The translations under genes were made by a program, and so were the position numbers. A stretch of DNA of 64,000 bases, from contig NZ_CP112881.1 of the NCBI RefSeq assembly GCF_026409565.1, positions 496,001-560,000 of the forward strand. Direction: 5' to 3'. Positions 17,680 through 27,500 of the stretch are shown here, piece after piece; the first letter of the stretch is position 1, and every line of letters starts with the position of its first letter. This DNA comes from Sneathiella aquimaris. Its GTDB lineage: Bacteria > Pseudomonadota > Alphaproteobacteria > Sneathiellales > Sneathiellaceae. A model generated the notes under the pieces. It was not told where the DNA came from, did not search any database, and saw only the letters and a program-made list of their open reading frames with translations.

Positions 17680-19446
17680 ATGGTTGGAGGTACCCGATGG
17701 TTTGCGGCAATACGTCAGACGATCCGGCCACAGCTTATTGAGCTTATTTTCTACTCTTTTTTCGTCAACATACTGGCGCTGGTTATTCCGCTGTTTGTTC
17801 TGCAAGTGTATAACCGGGTCGTTGCTTTTGGAAATATCGCAACCCTACAGGGGCTCGTGGGCGGTGTTGCGCTGGCCCTTCTTTTTGATTTTCTACTGCG
17901 CCAGATAAGAAGCAGGCTTATCCAGCGTGTCGCGCTGCGATTGGATATGGGCCTTTCCGACTTATTGATGAAAAAGATATGGGCGTTGCCCTTGCGTCAT
18001 CTGGAAAATCGGTCTACCAGTTACTGGTTAGGACTTTTCCGCGATACGGACACGGTGCGAAATACTGTCGCGGGTCCGCCTTTCCTGCTGCTGGTGGATT
18101 TACCCTTTGCCATTTTATTCATTATTCTGATTTTTATAATTGCGAAACCGATCGCCTGGGTCTTCCTGTCTTTCATTCCAATTTTTATCTTGCTGGCGGC
18201 TATCTCCGGGAAGATGGTCGCCAAAGCCAGCGATGCTGAGAAGAACAGTCGGCGCAGTCGGGACTCTATCATTGGCGATATGATCGGCAGCCGGGGGACG
18301 GTGAAGGCGTTATCGCTGGACCGTGGGCTGGCGAAAATGTCAGAAGCCGTGTTTGCAGATACGGTTGAACAGTCTTTAAAGCGCGGTGTTCGTCAGGACG
18401 GTTTTATCAATGCGGGAACGGTTCTGACCCTTTCAACAACTGTCGTTATCACCAGTTTTGGCGCTTTGGCCATTATTAATCAGGAACTGAGCATCGGCGC
18501 CTTGATCGCGGCCAATATGCTGTCAAATCGGGTGATCAGTCCGTTCAGTCAGTTGGTGGGCGCCTGGAAAAACTTTGCCTCTTTTCGCCAATCCATGACC
18601 CGCTTGACCGAGGTCATGAAAATGCCAACGGAAAGAGAAGTGGAAACCATTTTCCCCGATCAGCCAACAGGGTATATGAAGGCGGAGAATATTACGTTTA
18701 AATATGCCTCAGACGGAGAGCCTGTTCTGGAAAACCTGTCTGTGGACTTTAAACCAAATGCCGTTCATATGCTCATGGGTCCCAATGGGGGGGGTAAAAG
18801 TACGCTGGCCAAGCTGTTAAAAGGACTTTACATGCCAGAAGACGGGCGGGTTTTGCTGGATGGGGCAGATATCAGCCAGTTTACACGGTCGCAGCTTGCT
18901 CAGTGGATTGGGTATGTTCCGCAGGAAACGGTTATGCTGCAAGGCAGTATTCGGGAAAATATAGCCGGATTACGGGATGACATTTCTGATGCTGACATTA
19001 TCGAAGCCTGTTCAAAGGTCGGCATCCATCAGATGATTTCCAACTTTCCAGATGGGTATGGGACAGATGTCGGCGAGGCGGGCTCCGCCCTGTCCGGTGG
19101 TATCCGACAGCGTTTGTCGATAGCGCGGGTTCTGGTTGGAAAGCCAGCCGTTCTTTTGTTTGATGAACCGACTGCGAGCCTTGACAGACAGGCTGAAAAC
19201 GCCTTTCGCGACCTGTTGAAGACCTTATCCGAAGAGGCGACAATTATCGTCATTTCGCATTCACCGATTTTATTGGGGGCAACTGATTTTCTCCATCTGG
19301 TGGACCGCAAACGCATTATTTTGAGTGGACCTCGAGATGATGTGTTGAAAGCGATCGACCAAAAATCCCGACAAATGACGGCAAATGGCGACAGCAATGG
19401 AAAAGACCCGAAAATAGGCGGTAAGAGCGAGGCCTGGGGCGCATGA
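17680..19446 (+). CDS. Type I secretion ABC transporter, permease/ATPase (PrtD/HlyB type without C39 domain)
   Basis: Inner-membrane exporter half-transporter of about 588 residues, first gene of the secretion operon. It has no N-terminal C39 peptidase-like domain. The TMD (about 20-310) begins with the typical IPLFVLQVYNRVV stretch. The ATPase domain (about 335-560) has Walker A GPNGGGKST (Lys about 373), signature LSGGIRQR, Walker B VLLFDEP and a switch His in VISHS. The ATG at 17680 has AAAGGGG before it; a GTG two codons earlier overlaps that site and is less likely. It overlaps the MFP gene by four bases. Its probable cargo is the giant RTX protein encoded at the end of this locus. Confidence 0.95.
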   Translation: MVGGTRWFAAIRQTIRPQLIELIFYSFFVNILALVIPLFVLQVYNRVVAFGNIATLQGLVGGVALALLFDFLLRQIRSRLIQRVALRLDMGLSDLLMKKIWALPLRHLENRSTSYWLGLFRDTDTVRNTVAGPPFLLLVDLPFAILFIILIFIIAKPIAWVFLSFIPIFILLAAISGKMVAKASDAEKNSRRSRDSIIGDMIGSRGTVKALSLDRGLAKMSEAVFADTVEQSLKRGVRQDGFINAGTVLTLSTTVVITSFGALAIINQELSIGALIAANMLSNRVISPFSQLVGAWKNFASFRQSMTRLTEVMKMPTEREVETIFPDQPTGYMKAENITFKYASDGEPVLENLSVDFKPNAVHMLMGPNGGGKSTLAKLLKGLYMPEDGRVLLDGADISQFTRSQLAQWIGYVPQETVMLQGSIRENIAGLRDDISDADIIEACSKVGIHQMISNFPDGYGTDVGEAGSALSGGIRQRLSIARVLVGKPAVLLFDEPTASLDRQAENAFRDLLKTLSEEATIIVISHSPILLGATDFLHLVDRKRIILSGPRDDVLKAIDQKSRQMTANGDSNGKDPKIGGKSEAWGA

Positions 19447-20729
19447 GCAATTACGCTGAACTGGAACGTAAATATCCTCTTTCCGCTTGGCGGTGGGCTG
19501 GACTGCTGGCGATCGGAATGATCACGGCGTTCGTCATCTGGACACAATATGCCATTTTTGAAGAGGTTGCTGTCCTGCCGGGTGAGGTTGTACCAAGAGA
19601 CCAAGTGAAGGTTATTCAGCATCTGGAAGGCGGCATTGTCGAAAGTATTTTCGTCAAGGAAGGGCAGCTGGTTCAGGAGGGGGATCCGCTGATGCATTTG
19701 GATCTGGCCATCAATGCAATCAATGAAAAAGCCCTGAACGCCCAGTTGCAGGGCTTGTTGATCAAGCGGGCTCGCTTGATTGCGGAAAGCGAAAATAGTG
19801 CGCCCAATTACCCAAAGACAACGGACGAAGTTGTAAAAGCCGTGCTGGAGGCGGAGAAAAATATCCACCGAACCCGGCTTGCCCAACACAGCTCAAAGCT
19901 CAAAATTCTAGAGGACAAGGCCCAGCAAAAAAAGCTGGATGTGGATCAATTACAGATCAAGAAAAAAGCAATTCAGGCTGATCTGGAAGTGGCCCGGCGG
20001 AAGTTTTCCATGTCCAAAGAATTGCTGTCGGCCAATTTAACCCCAAAAATTGAGCATCTTGAATTGGAAATAGCGCTGACCCGGCTGGAAGGGGAGCTCA
20101 AGATACTGGGTCCTTCCATACCCCGTGCGAAAGCGGCGGCCTCTGAATTTTTGGAAAAAGTACAGGAAGAAAAGCTGAATTTTATCCGGGATGCCCAAGA
20201 GCAATTGAGTAAAACAGAAATTGAAATTGCCCGTTTGCGAGAGCTGTTGGTAACAGCGGGTGAACAGGTGACACGCACAACTGTTCGCAGTCCCATTGAT
20301 GGGATTGTTAAAAACCTGAGGATCAACACACTTGGCGGGATTGTCCGGCCGGGGGATGCGATCATGGATATTGTCCCGTCTTCCGATATTCTTGTTGTTG
20401 AGGCAAAACTGAACCCGGCCGATCGTGCGTTTATCGAGGTTGGCCAGCAGGTTACCGTGAAACTGACCGCTTATGATTTCTTTACATATGGGGGATTGTC
20501 AGGGCGTGTTTCAAACATTGCGGCGGATTCCACAACAACATCGGATGGGGAAACATTTTTCAAGGTTATTGTGGAAACAGAGACAGGGAATGCAGACAAG
20601 GTTGATCAGCTCCTTGTAACGCCGGGCATGCAAGCCATGGTGGATGTCCATACCGGGTCAAAATCGGTAATGCAATATCTGCTGCAGCCTGTTCTGAAGA
20701 TGCGCCACGAAAGTTTTAGGGAACGCTAG
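19443..20729 (+). CDS. HlyD-family membrane fusion protein of type I secretion system
   Basis: Periplasmic adaptor of 428 residues: one N-terminal TM helix (about 17-37), a split lipoyl domain (VIQHLEGGIVESIFVKEGQ near 60), a long alpha-helical coiled-coil hairpin (about 95-275), the second lipoyl half (VRSPIDGIVKNL) and a C-terminal beta-barrel. This is the standard HlyD/PrtE pattern and length. It begins with an ATGA overlap with the ABC gene, showing translational coupling. It bridges the ABC exporter to the TolC-like channel encoded at 23.1 kb. Confidence 0.95.
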   Translation: MSNYAELERKYPLSAWRWAGLLAIGMITAFVIWTQYAIFEEVAVLPGEVVPRDQVKVIQHLEGGIVESIFVKEGQLVQEGDPLMHLDLAINAINEKALNAQLQGLLIKRARLIAESENSAPNYPKTTDEVVKAVLEAEKNIHRTRLAQHSSKLKILEDKAQQKKLDVDQLQIKKKAIQADLEVARRKFSMSKELLSANLTPKIEHLELEIALTRLEGELKILGPSIPRAKAAASEFLEKVQEEKLNFIRDAQEQLSKTEIEIARLRELLVTAGEQVTRTTVRSPIDGIVKNLRINTLGGIVRPGDAIMDIVPSSDILVVEAKLNPADRAFIEVGQQVTVKLTAYDFFTYGGLSGRVSNIAADSTTTSDGETFFKVIVETETGNADKVDQLLVTPGMQAMVDVHTGSKSVMQYLLQPVLKMRHESFRER

Positions 20730-20730
20730 A

Positions 20731-22986
20731 ATGTCGGATAAAAGGGGTGCAAAAAACAGAAATATCTTCGTGCGCTTTTTTTATGGTCTTTATGATGTTT
20801 TCGCCGGCTCTCTCGGGAAGAAGTTTGCCTGGGCCATTCTGCTTTCAATTCTGTATCTGCAATATCTGAACACCCCCTTTATTGAAGGTATTCGCAACCG
20901 GTCCTTTGACATTTACCAACGGATCGCCCCGCGGATAGAAAAGACGGTATCTCCTGTTGTTGTGGTTGATATTGATGAGAAAAGTATTGGTGCGCTGGGC
21001 CAGTGGCCGTGGTCGAGAGATGTTCTTGCGGATCTGATTACCAAGCTGACCGAGGCGGGTGCCGTTGTGATCGGCTTTGATATTGTGTTTCCTGAACCAG
21101 ATCGTTTGTCGCCGCCTGTTCTGGCAAATCAATTGAAGGGGTTGGATGCGCAAACGCGGAAAAGACTCTCTGAAATGAAGGGGAGCGATGAGAATTTTGC
21201 GGCGGCAATCGCGAATAGTCGTGTGGTGCTTGGCGGATTTATCAGCAATGATCCCTCAGTCCTTCAAACGGAAACCCTGGAGCGAATGCCCAGTGTTAAT
21301 TTTATGGGGGTAAATCCAAAGAAATTCGTAAAGCCCGCGGCGCATTATGTGGGGAATGTAGATGTGTTGGAGGCTGCCGCGGCTGGCTACTCCAACTTCT
21401 CACTCGATAGTGATTTTGACGGTATTATCCGGCGCATTCCGCTTTTGAACAGGGTGGGTGACAAGCTCATTCCTATCCTTGGTTTGGAGATGCTGCGTGT
21501 TGCAACCGGCCGCAATATTCTGGTTAAGTCCAATCCGGCTGGTGTCGAAGGGGTCGTTATTGCCCGCTCGCTTATCCCAACGGATGGGTATGGGCGCATG
21601 TGGATCCGATATTCCAAATTTGATGACGCAAACTACTTCCCTGCGGTTGATATTTTACAAGGTAGGATTGGTTCCGCCGAGATAGCGGGAAAGCTCGTTT
21701 TGGTCGGCACCAGTGCAACAGGGCTCAAAGATTTGCGATCGACTCCGGTGAATTCTGTGGTGCCCGGTGTTGAAGTTCACGCCCAAATGCTGAAAACGGT
21801 TTTTGAAGGTGATTTTCTGTATCGGGGAGACCTCATGCGAGCAGTCGAATGGCTGGTGATTCTTGTGTTTGGGCTCCTATTAATTGTATTTGTTCCTCGT
21901 TTCGGAGCCAGAACGACATTTTTTTCTGTTCTTTTTGCAGTTGGTCTGGCCGTTTTATGTTCGGCCTATTTGTATATTGAAATGTCGATTTTGATGGACG
22001 TAACCTTCCTGATGGGCGCCGTTACTTTTATGTATATCGCGCTAGTCTATTCGGGCTTCCGGTCCGCCGAACAACAGCGCAGTCAGATCAGAAGCGCCTT
22101 TTCTCATTATCTTTCCCCGGAAATGGTTAATAAACTCACGGATTCTCCCGATAGTCTCCATCTCGGAGGAGAGGTGCGCAGGATGACGTTTCTTTTCTGT
22201 GACATCCGAGGCTTTACGGCAATATCCGAAAAATTTTCTGATGACCCTGTCGGTTTGACCGACCTGATAAATCAGTTTCTGACCCCCATGACGGATGTGA
22301 TTTTGCAACATGGCGGAACGATCGATAAATATATGGGCGATTGTATTATGGCGTTCTGGAATGCACCGCTGGAAGATGAGGCGCATGCCCGTAATGCCCT
22401 GAATGCCGCTACGGAAATGCAGCGTCGCCTTAAAGAAGTTAATAGAACCAGTCGTTTAAGGGTCGAGGAAGAAGGTGGGACGTTTACCGAGATTAGGGTG
22501 GGTATCGGTTTGAATACCGGGCCGTGCGTGGTTGGCAATATGGGATCGGACCAGCGTTTTGACTATTCTGTTCTAGGCGATGCAGTGAATTTGGCATCCC
22601 GCCTCGAAGGGCAATGCAAGCAATATGGAATGGATATTATTGTCGGCGAAGAGACCTATGAGGAAGTGGACCAGCAGGCGTTATTGGAGCTGGATGTTAT
22701 CGCGGTGAAGGGAAAAGACCGTGCCGTCAGGATTTTCGGAAGCCTCGCTCATCATGATGCATTTTTAGGCAGTCGTGTCGAGCGATTGAAGGTGCTGAAT
22801 GAAGAAATGCTTGCTCTTTACCGGGCAAGGGCGTGGGACGAAGCCGAAAAGAAGGCTGTTGAATGTCAGACGATTTACCCCGAGTTGAATAAATTCTTTG
22901 GGCTGTATGTCGCCCGAATACGGGAATTCAAAAAGACCCCCCCCGATGACAGCTGGACGGGTATTTACATTTCGCAAACAAAATAA
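20731..22986 (+). CDS. CHASE2-domain class III adenylate cyclase
   Basis: Membrane cyclase of 751 residues that makes cAMP from ATP. Residues about 40-360 form a CHASE2 extracytoplasmic sensor (VVDIDEKSIGALGQWPWSR), followed by three TM helices (about 372-445). The C-terminal catalytic domain (about 480-670) has both metal Asp residues (D491 in FCDIRGFT, D537 in MGDCIMAFW), the adenine-selecting Lys533 and Asp617, and the transition-state Asn620 and Arg624 in LGDAVNLASRLE. All key residues are present, so it should be active and ATP-specific. It starts one base after the HlyD stop codon, so it is translated from the secretion transcript. This placement inside a type I secretion locus is notable. 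Confidence 0.95.
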   Translation: MSDKRGAKNRNIFVRFFYGLYDVFAGSLGKKFAWAILLSILYLQYLNTPFIEGIRNRSFDIYQRIAPRIEKTVSPVVVVDIDEKSIGALGQWPWSRDVLADLITKLTEAGAVVIGFDIVFPEPDRLSPPVLANQLKGLDAQTRKRLSEMKGSDENFAAAIANSRVVLGGFISNDPSVLQTETLERMPSVNFMGVNPKKFVKPAAHYVGNVDVLEAAAAGYSNFSLDSDFDGIIRRIPLLNRVGDKLIPILGLEMLRVATGRNILVKSNPAGVEGVVIARSLIPTDGYGRMWIRYSKFDDANYFPAVDILQGRIGSAEIAGKLVLVGTSATGLKDLRSTPVNSVVPGVEVHAQMLKTVFEGDFLYRGDLMRAVEWLVILVFGLLLIVFVPRFGARTTFFSVLFAVGLAVLCSAYLYIEMSILMDVTFLMGAVTFMYIALVYSGFRSAEQQRSQIRSAFSHYLSPEMVNKLTDSPDSLHLGGEVRRMTFLFCDIRGFTAISEKFSDDPVGLTDLINQFLTPMTDVILQHGGTIDKYMGDCIMAFWNAPLEDEAHARNALNAATEMQRRLKEVNRTSRLRVEEEGGTFTEIRVGIGLNTGPCVVGNMGSDQRFDYSVLGDAVNLASRLEGQCKQYGMDIIVGEETYEEVDQQALLELDVIAVKGKDRAVRIFGSLAHHDAFLGSRVERLKVLNEEMLALYRARAWDEAEKKAVECQTIYPELNKFFGLYVARIREFKKTPPDDSWTGIYISQTK

Positions 22987-23111
22987 CCGCAATAAGTGTG
23001 ATAGACAGGTGCCGTATTTTTGGATATTTCTTAAATATTAGTTAAAAGTGTTCGAAAATTTGGAATAATAACAAACTGAATACAAGATTTTTTGTGCTTT
23101 TGGGGAAGACT

Positions 23112-24428
23112 ATGCAGTTTCGGATTACGGGGTGTAAGAATATTATTCGGATTGGGGTGGGCGTCGCAGTGTTAAGCACGGCTTTGTTTTCTGGATCGGT
23201 TGCCACCGCTGATAGTTTGCAGGAAGACCTGAAGTATTTATTGGAAAATCACCCGAAGCTTGCAGCGGGGAAGCAAAATATTGTTTCGGCTGAAAAGGGA
23301 ATTGACGCAGCGTATTCAGGTTTTTTACCCAAAGTTTCAATCAACGGCGATGCCGGTTGGGAGACGACTGATAATCGGTCATTGGATGGCCGCTATGATA
23401 CTGACCGCTACAAGGCGGGTATTTCAGTTCGTCAAAACCTGTTTCAGGGGCAAAGGACAACAGCGGATATAAGTTCTGCTGAAACACAAAAGAACATTGC
23501 CGATGTTGAGTTGTCATTTGTGACCCAGCAGCTGATTTATGAAGGAGTTGTTGCGTATCTCAATGTTGAGCGTTTCCAGTTCCTCGATTTGCTTGCGCGG
23601 GATAATGAAGACACGCTGAAAAAGCAATTGCGGCTTGAAGATGAACGGGTGCAACGCGGCGCCGGAATTGAAGTGGATGTGCTGCAGGCCAAATCCCGCT
23701 TGCAACGGGCGATCGAACGCCGGGTTGCTTTTCAGGGGCTGTTGAAAGAGGCGAAATCTCGTTATCTGCAGGTGTTTGGTAAACCTGCAAACAATGTCGG
23801 TGTCTTTGATGCGGTTCCGCCGCTTGAGAAAATGCCAACAACGCTGGATGACGGTTTGCTTCGGGCGGTGGAAACGAATTTGCAGATCCAGAGCGTGAAG
23901 CTTCAGGTTGAGAATACGGAATACCAGAAAATACAGGCTTCGTCTGATTATTATCCATCAATTGATGCGGTCGCCCGCTATGACTGGGAACGGGATGTGG
24001 ATGGTACAAAAGGAACAGAGAAAAGCTTCTTTACGGGGCTGGAACTGAACTGGGAAATTTTTTCAGGCTTTCTGACGGACGCTCGTGTTGGTCAGGCGGC
24101 GGCCCGGCACAGCGGCTCACTGGCCTCTTTGCAATTTGCAAAGCAGAAAGTCGAAGAAGAAGTTCGGATCGCGTGGGATGCATTGGAGACAGCCCGGGAA
24201 CGGGAAAACCTTCTGAAGAACGCGGTGAATATTGCCGCGGAAGTATTTGTTGCTCGCCAACGCCTCAGGGATGGCGGCAAGGAAACTGCATTGAACGTGC
24301 TGGATGCAGAGAACGAATTTTATAACGCTCGAATTGCTCAGGTTGGTGCAACCTATGAAGCGCGAGCGGCTGTGTATCGAGTATTGCTCGCCATTGGTGA
24401 GTTGAGCCCGGAGAACCTGGAACTGTAA
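23112..24428 (+). CDS. TolC-family outer membrane channel protein
   Basis: Outer-membrane efflux/secretion duct of about 438 residues with a signal peptide (cleavage near ATADS, about residue 31-35). It shows the duplicated long-helix pattern of TolC/PrtF/LapE proteins, with VRQNLFQGQRT and LNWEIFSGF in equivalent positions of the two halves and an NVLDAENEFYNAR motif near the C-terminus. The ATG at 23112 is preferred over a GTG six codons upstream because GGGGAAG lies just before it. It completes the tripartite type I secretion machine. It is separated by 125 bases from the cyclase gene, so it may also have its own promoter. Confidence 0.94.
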   Translation: MQFRITGCKNIIRIGVGVAVLSTALFSGSVATADSLQEDLKYLLENHPKLAAGKQNIVSAEKGIDAAYSGFLPKVSINGDAGWETTDNRSLDGRYDTDRYKAGISVRQNLFQGQRTTADISSAETQKNIADVELSFVTQQLIYEGVVAYLNVERFQFLDLLARDNEDTLKKQLRLEDERVQRGAGIEVDVLQAKSRLQRAIERRVAFQGLLKEAKSRYLQVFGKPANNVGVFDAVPPLEKMPTTLDDGLLRAVETNLQIQSVKLQVENTEYQKIQASSDYYPSIDAVARYDWERDVDGTKGTEKSFFTGLELNWEIFSGFLTDARVGQAAARHSGSLASLQFAKQKVEEEVRIAWDALETARERENLLKNAVNIAAEVFVARQRLRDGGKETALNVLDAENEFYNARIAQVGATYEARAAVYRVLLAIGELSPENLEL

Positions 24429-24444
24429 TTTTCAGTTTTGATGT

Positions 24445-24474
24445 TTGACGGCAAGTAAGACGTGTTTTGATAAT
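24445..24474 (+). promoter_or_regulatory. Probable promoter of the giant RTX gene
   Basis: TTGACG (24445-24450) and GATAAT (24469-24474), spaced by 18 bases and with a TTTTGATAAT extended context, lie about 80 bases before the RTX start. This would let the cargo be expressed independently of the secretion genes. Confidence 0.5.
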
Positions 24475-24556
24475 TTGTCTTTTCGTTCCGGGGGGCTGCG
24501 AATAGTCAAATTTGGTTTCGTTATTTTCCGGTGGGTTTTCCTGCCAAGGGGGTATT

Positions 24557-27500
24557 ATGGCTATTGATCGAACTGAAGTTGGAACGACTGACGTTGGAAC
24601 GTCTGATCCAGTTAATCCGCTAGGATTGGGATTAGGAGCTGAGCGCGGAATAGAGGCGGCGCATACTGTTCCCATGGGTTCATTCATTCTGGATGCCGCT
24701 TATTCACGCGACGGTCAGGATTTGAAGCTTGAGGATGCGCTCGGCCGTGAGTTGGTTATTGATGGGTATTTTTCTGATACTCCCTACCTTCCTTTGGTCA
24801 ACGAAAATGGTGCAATGGTCCGTGGCGACTTTGTTGCCCGCCTAGCAGGCCCCGGTCAGGTCGCGCAATCTACAACCAGCGGGACCGATTTAGGGGATCC
24901 TGTCGGGACGATTGAAAGTCTGGAAGGGCAGGCGACAGTTCAGCATGCAGACGGAACAAGTGAAACACTTCAGCCCGGCAGCGACATTTACCAAAATGAT
25001 ATTATCGAGACAGGTAGTGATGCCGTCTTGGGCGTCTTGATGAAAGACGGTTCTGTTCTGGGGATAGGCGAGTCCTCCAGGATGACCATTGATGAGTTTG
25101 TTTTTGATAATTCATCCAATGACGGTGCCATTGGGCTTTCTTTCCTTAAAGGCGCAATTTCGTTTGTGTCCGGAAAAATTGCCAAGAACGATTATGATGA
25201 CGTTGAAATCAAGGTCCCTTACGGATCAATTGGTATTCGCGGAACGGAATTTGTCGTCGATATCGCACCGGATGGTACTGCAACGGTGTCCGTGCTGGAT
25301 GGTGCCGTTTTCACCGGCGGTAACGGGCAACAGCTTATTCTGGATCCCGGCCAGTTTGCCCTGATCGGATCCTTGGGCCTTTCCCCTGTCGAGCAGCTGG
25401 CGATTGCCGCTATTCAGGCACGGTACGAGCGTATTCTGGATGCGCAGAATATTACCATCAATATCCGCGACGGTCGGGAAGAAGATGGCGAAGGACTGGA
25501 TGTAAGTCCAGAAGGCGGCGGGAACCAGCCTTCAGATGAACCTGGTGATGGCGATAGAGGGGATCTGGAAGACTTTATCAAAGTGGTTGAGGGGGACCCA
25601 AATCAGGGCCTTAATCAGGCAGATCCTAATTTGGATATCACTGAAATTGCCGGAGAAGATATTGGCCTTATCCCAAATCCGAACGGCATTGGCGGCGGCG
25701 CAGGTTTTAATCCTTTCGACCCTGATAATGATGGCTTGCCAGGTGTAACCAACCCATCCAATTTTGATTTCTCAGGCACTGATGGCGACGATACCTTCAT
25801 CGGCGGGCCTTCCAATGATTTCATTTTTGGGTTTGGAGGCAATGATACGCTTTCCGGCGCAGGGGGCGATGACTTTGTCAGTGGCGGCGACGGTGATGAT
25901 TTTGTCAGCGGGGATGGCGGTGATGACACCGTCGATGGCGGCAACGGAGATGATATTGTCGCCGGCGGTGAAGGCAGTGTGGACTTGCTGTATGGCGGCG
26001 CCGGTAACGATGAAATCTATGGCGATCGCATTATTGATGATGACCCGACAACCGGTGATCTGGATACACTTTACGGTCAAGAAGGGGATGACACCCTTTA
26101 TGGCGGCGGCGGCGATGATCAGCTGTTTGGTGGTGAAGGACAGGATTCTCTGGTTGGCGGATTTGGTGATGACCTGCTTTTTGGCGGCGCGGGTCAGGAT
26201 GTTGCGGCCTTTGACGGTAGCAGCAGTGACTTCAGCCTGGTCGCCACAGAGACCGGTTTTAGACTAGAGAACCTGAATACGGGGGAGTCGGATACTCTGG
26301 TTGATATTGAAAAAGTGTCTTTTGATGATGATGCTTTTTCATTGGTTACCTTTGATCTGAGCGGAGATGCCGCTGTTAATGAGGGAGGGCTTGCAAGTTA
26401 TACAGTTTCATTGGGCGGTGTTCCGCTTGTTGCGGGTCAATCGGCGACAGTTCAGGTTTCAATCACCGATTTAGAGACATCATCTTCTGACTACGGAAAC
26501 CTCATGACTGCCCTGCAATCAGCGGCCGACGCGGCTGCAGGAATAAGCTTCAACGGGGCGGGACAGCTCACGTTTGAAGGTGGTTTCGGATCCGAAACAT
26601 CCTTGACGTTTGAGTTGCCAATCCCAGTGGATCTGCCGATTGAAACAGCGGAACAATATAACGTTGTTTTGAGCAATCCTGGGGGATCCGGCCCCGCCGG
26701 AATGGGTGTTTTTTCGGCCATTAAGAATTCCGATGTGACCACGGAAATTTCAGATCAGAGTGCAGCAAATATTGCATGGTCGTTAGAACAAACGTCCAAC
26801 ATAGTTGGCGAAGGCCAGTCTGCAACCTATACAGTTTCTTTTTCAGGTGTCACTCTGGGAACAGGAAGTGAAGCCTCTATTGATGTTGCTATAGTGACGG
26901 GGTCCGCCGGGAGCGATGATCTTGCGGCAGCCCTGAATGATCAATTGTCTGCTGCTGCGGATGTAGTGGCGGGCGTGACGGTTGTTGGGAACCGTCTGAC
27001 ATTTTCAAGCAACGCGCCTCAATCCTTTAGTTTTGACATCCCGCTTGCGGTCGATGGCCTTGCTGAAGGCACTGAAGACTATTCGTTGGTTATCTTTAAT
27101 TCCCAAGTAGATGGTGTCGCGACAGGCTCCATTAATACCGGGAATGTTACAACCAATATTTCTGATGCAGCGGCCGACGGGATCGTCTTCGGTTTGACCG
27201 GCTCGGACGTGGTTGTTGAAGGTAACGGTGCTACCTATACCGTTGGTTATGCGGGCACGCTGGCCGCGGGAGAGACAGCCAGTGTCACTGTATCCCTTGA
27301 TCATATCAGCACAGAGGCGTCGGATCTGGGGCCTTTGGTCGCTGCCTTGAACGCAGCCGTCTCTGCGACCTCAGGTGTGACGCTGGACGGGACGACCCTT
27401 ACTTTTGATCACACGGTGAACTCTCTTGATTTTACGGTAGACACCCTTGTTGATGGTCTTGTAGAGGGAACGGAAAGTTTTTCTGTCAGCCTGACTGGTA

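Noticed and set aside
24557-25400. LapA-type retention module with LapG cleavage site
   Set aside because: I could not find a convincing di-Ala cleavage motif, and LapG/LapD genes are absent from the window.
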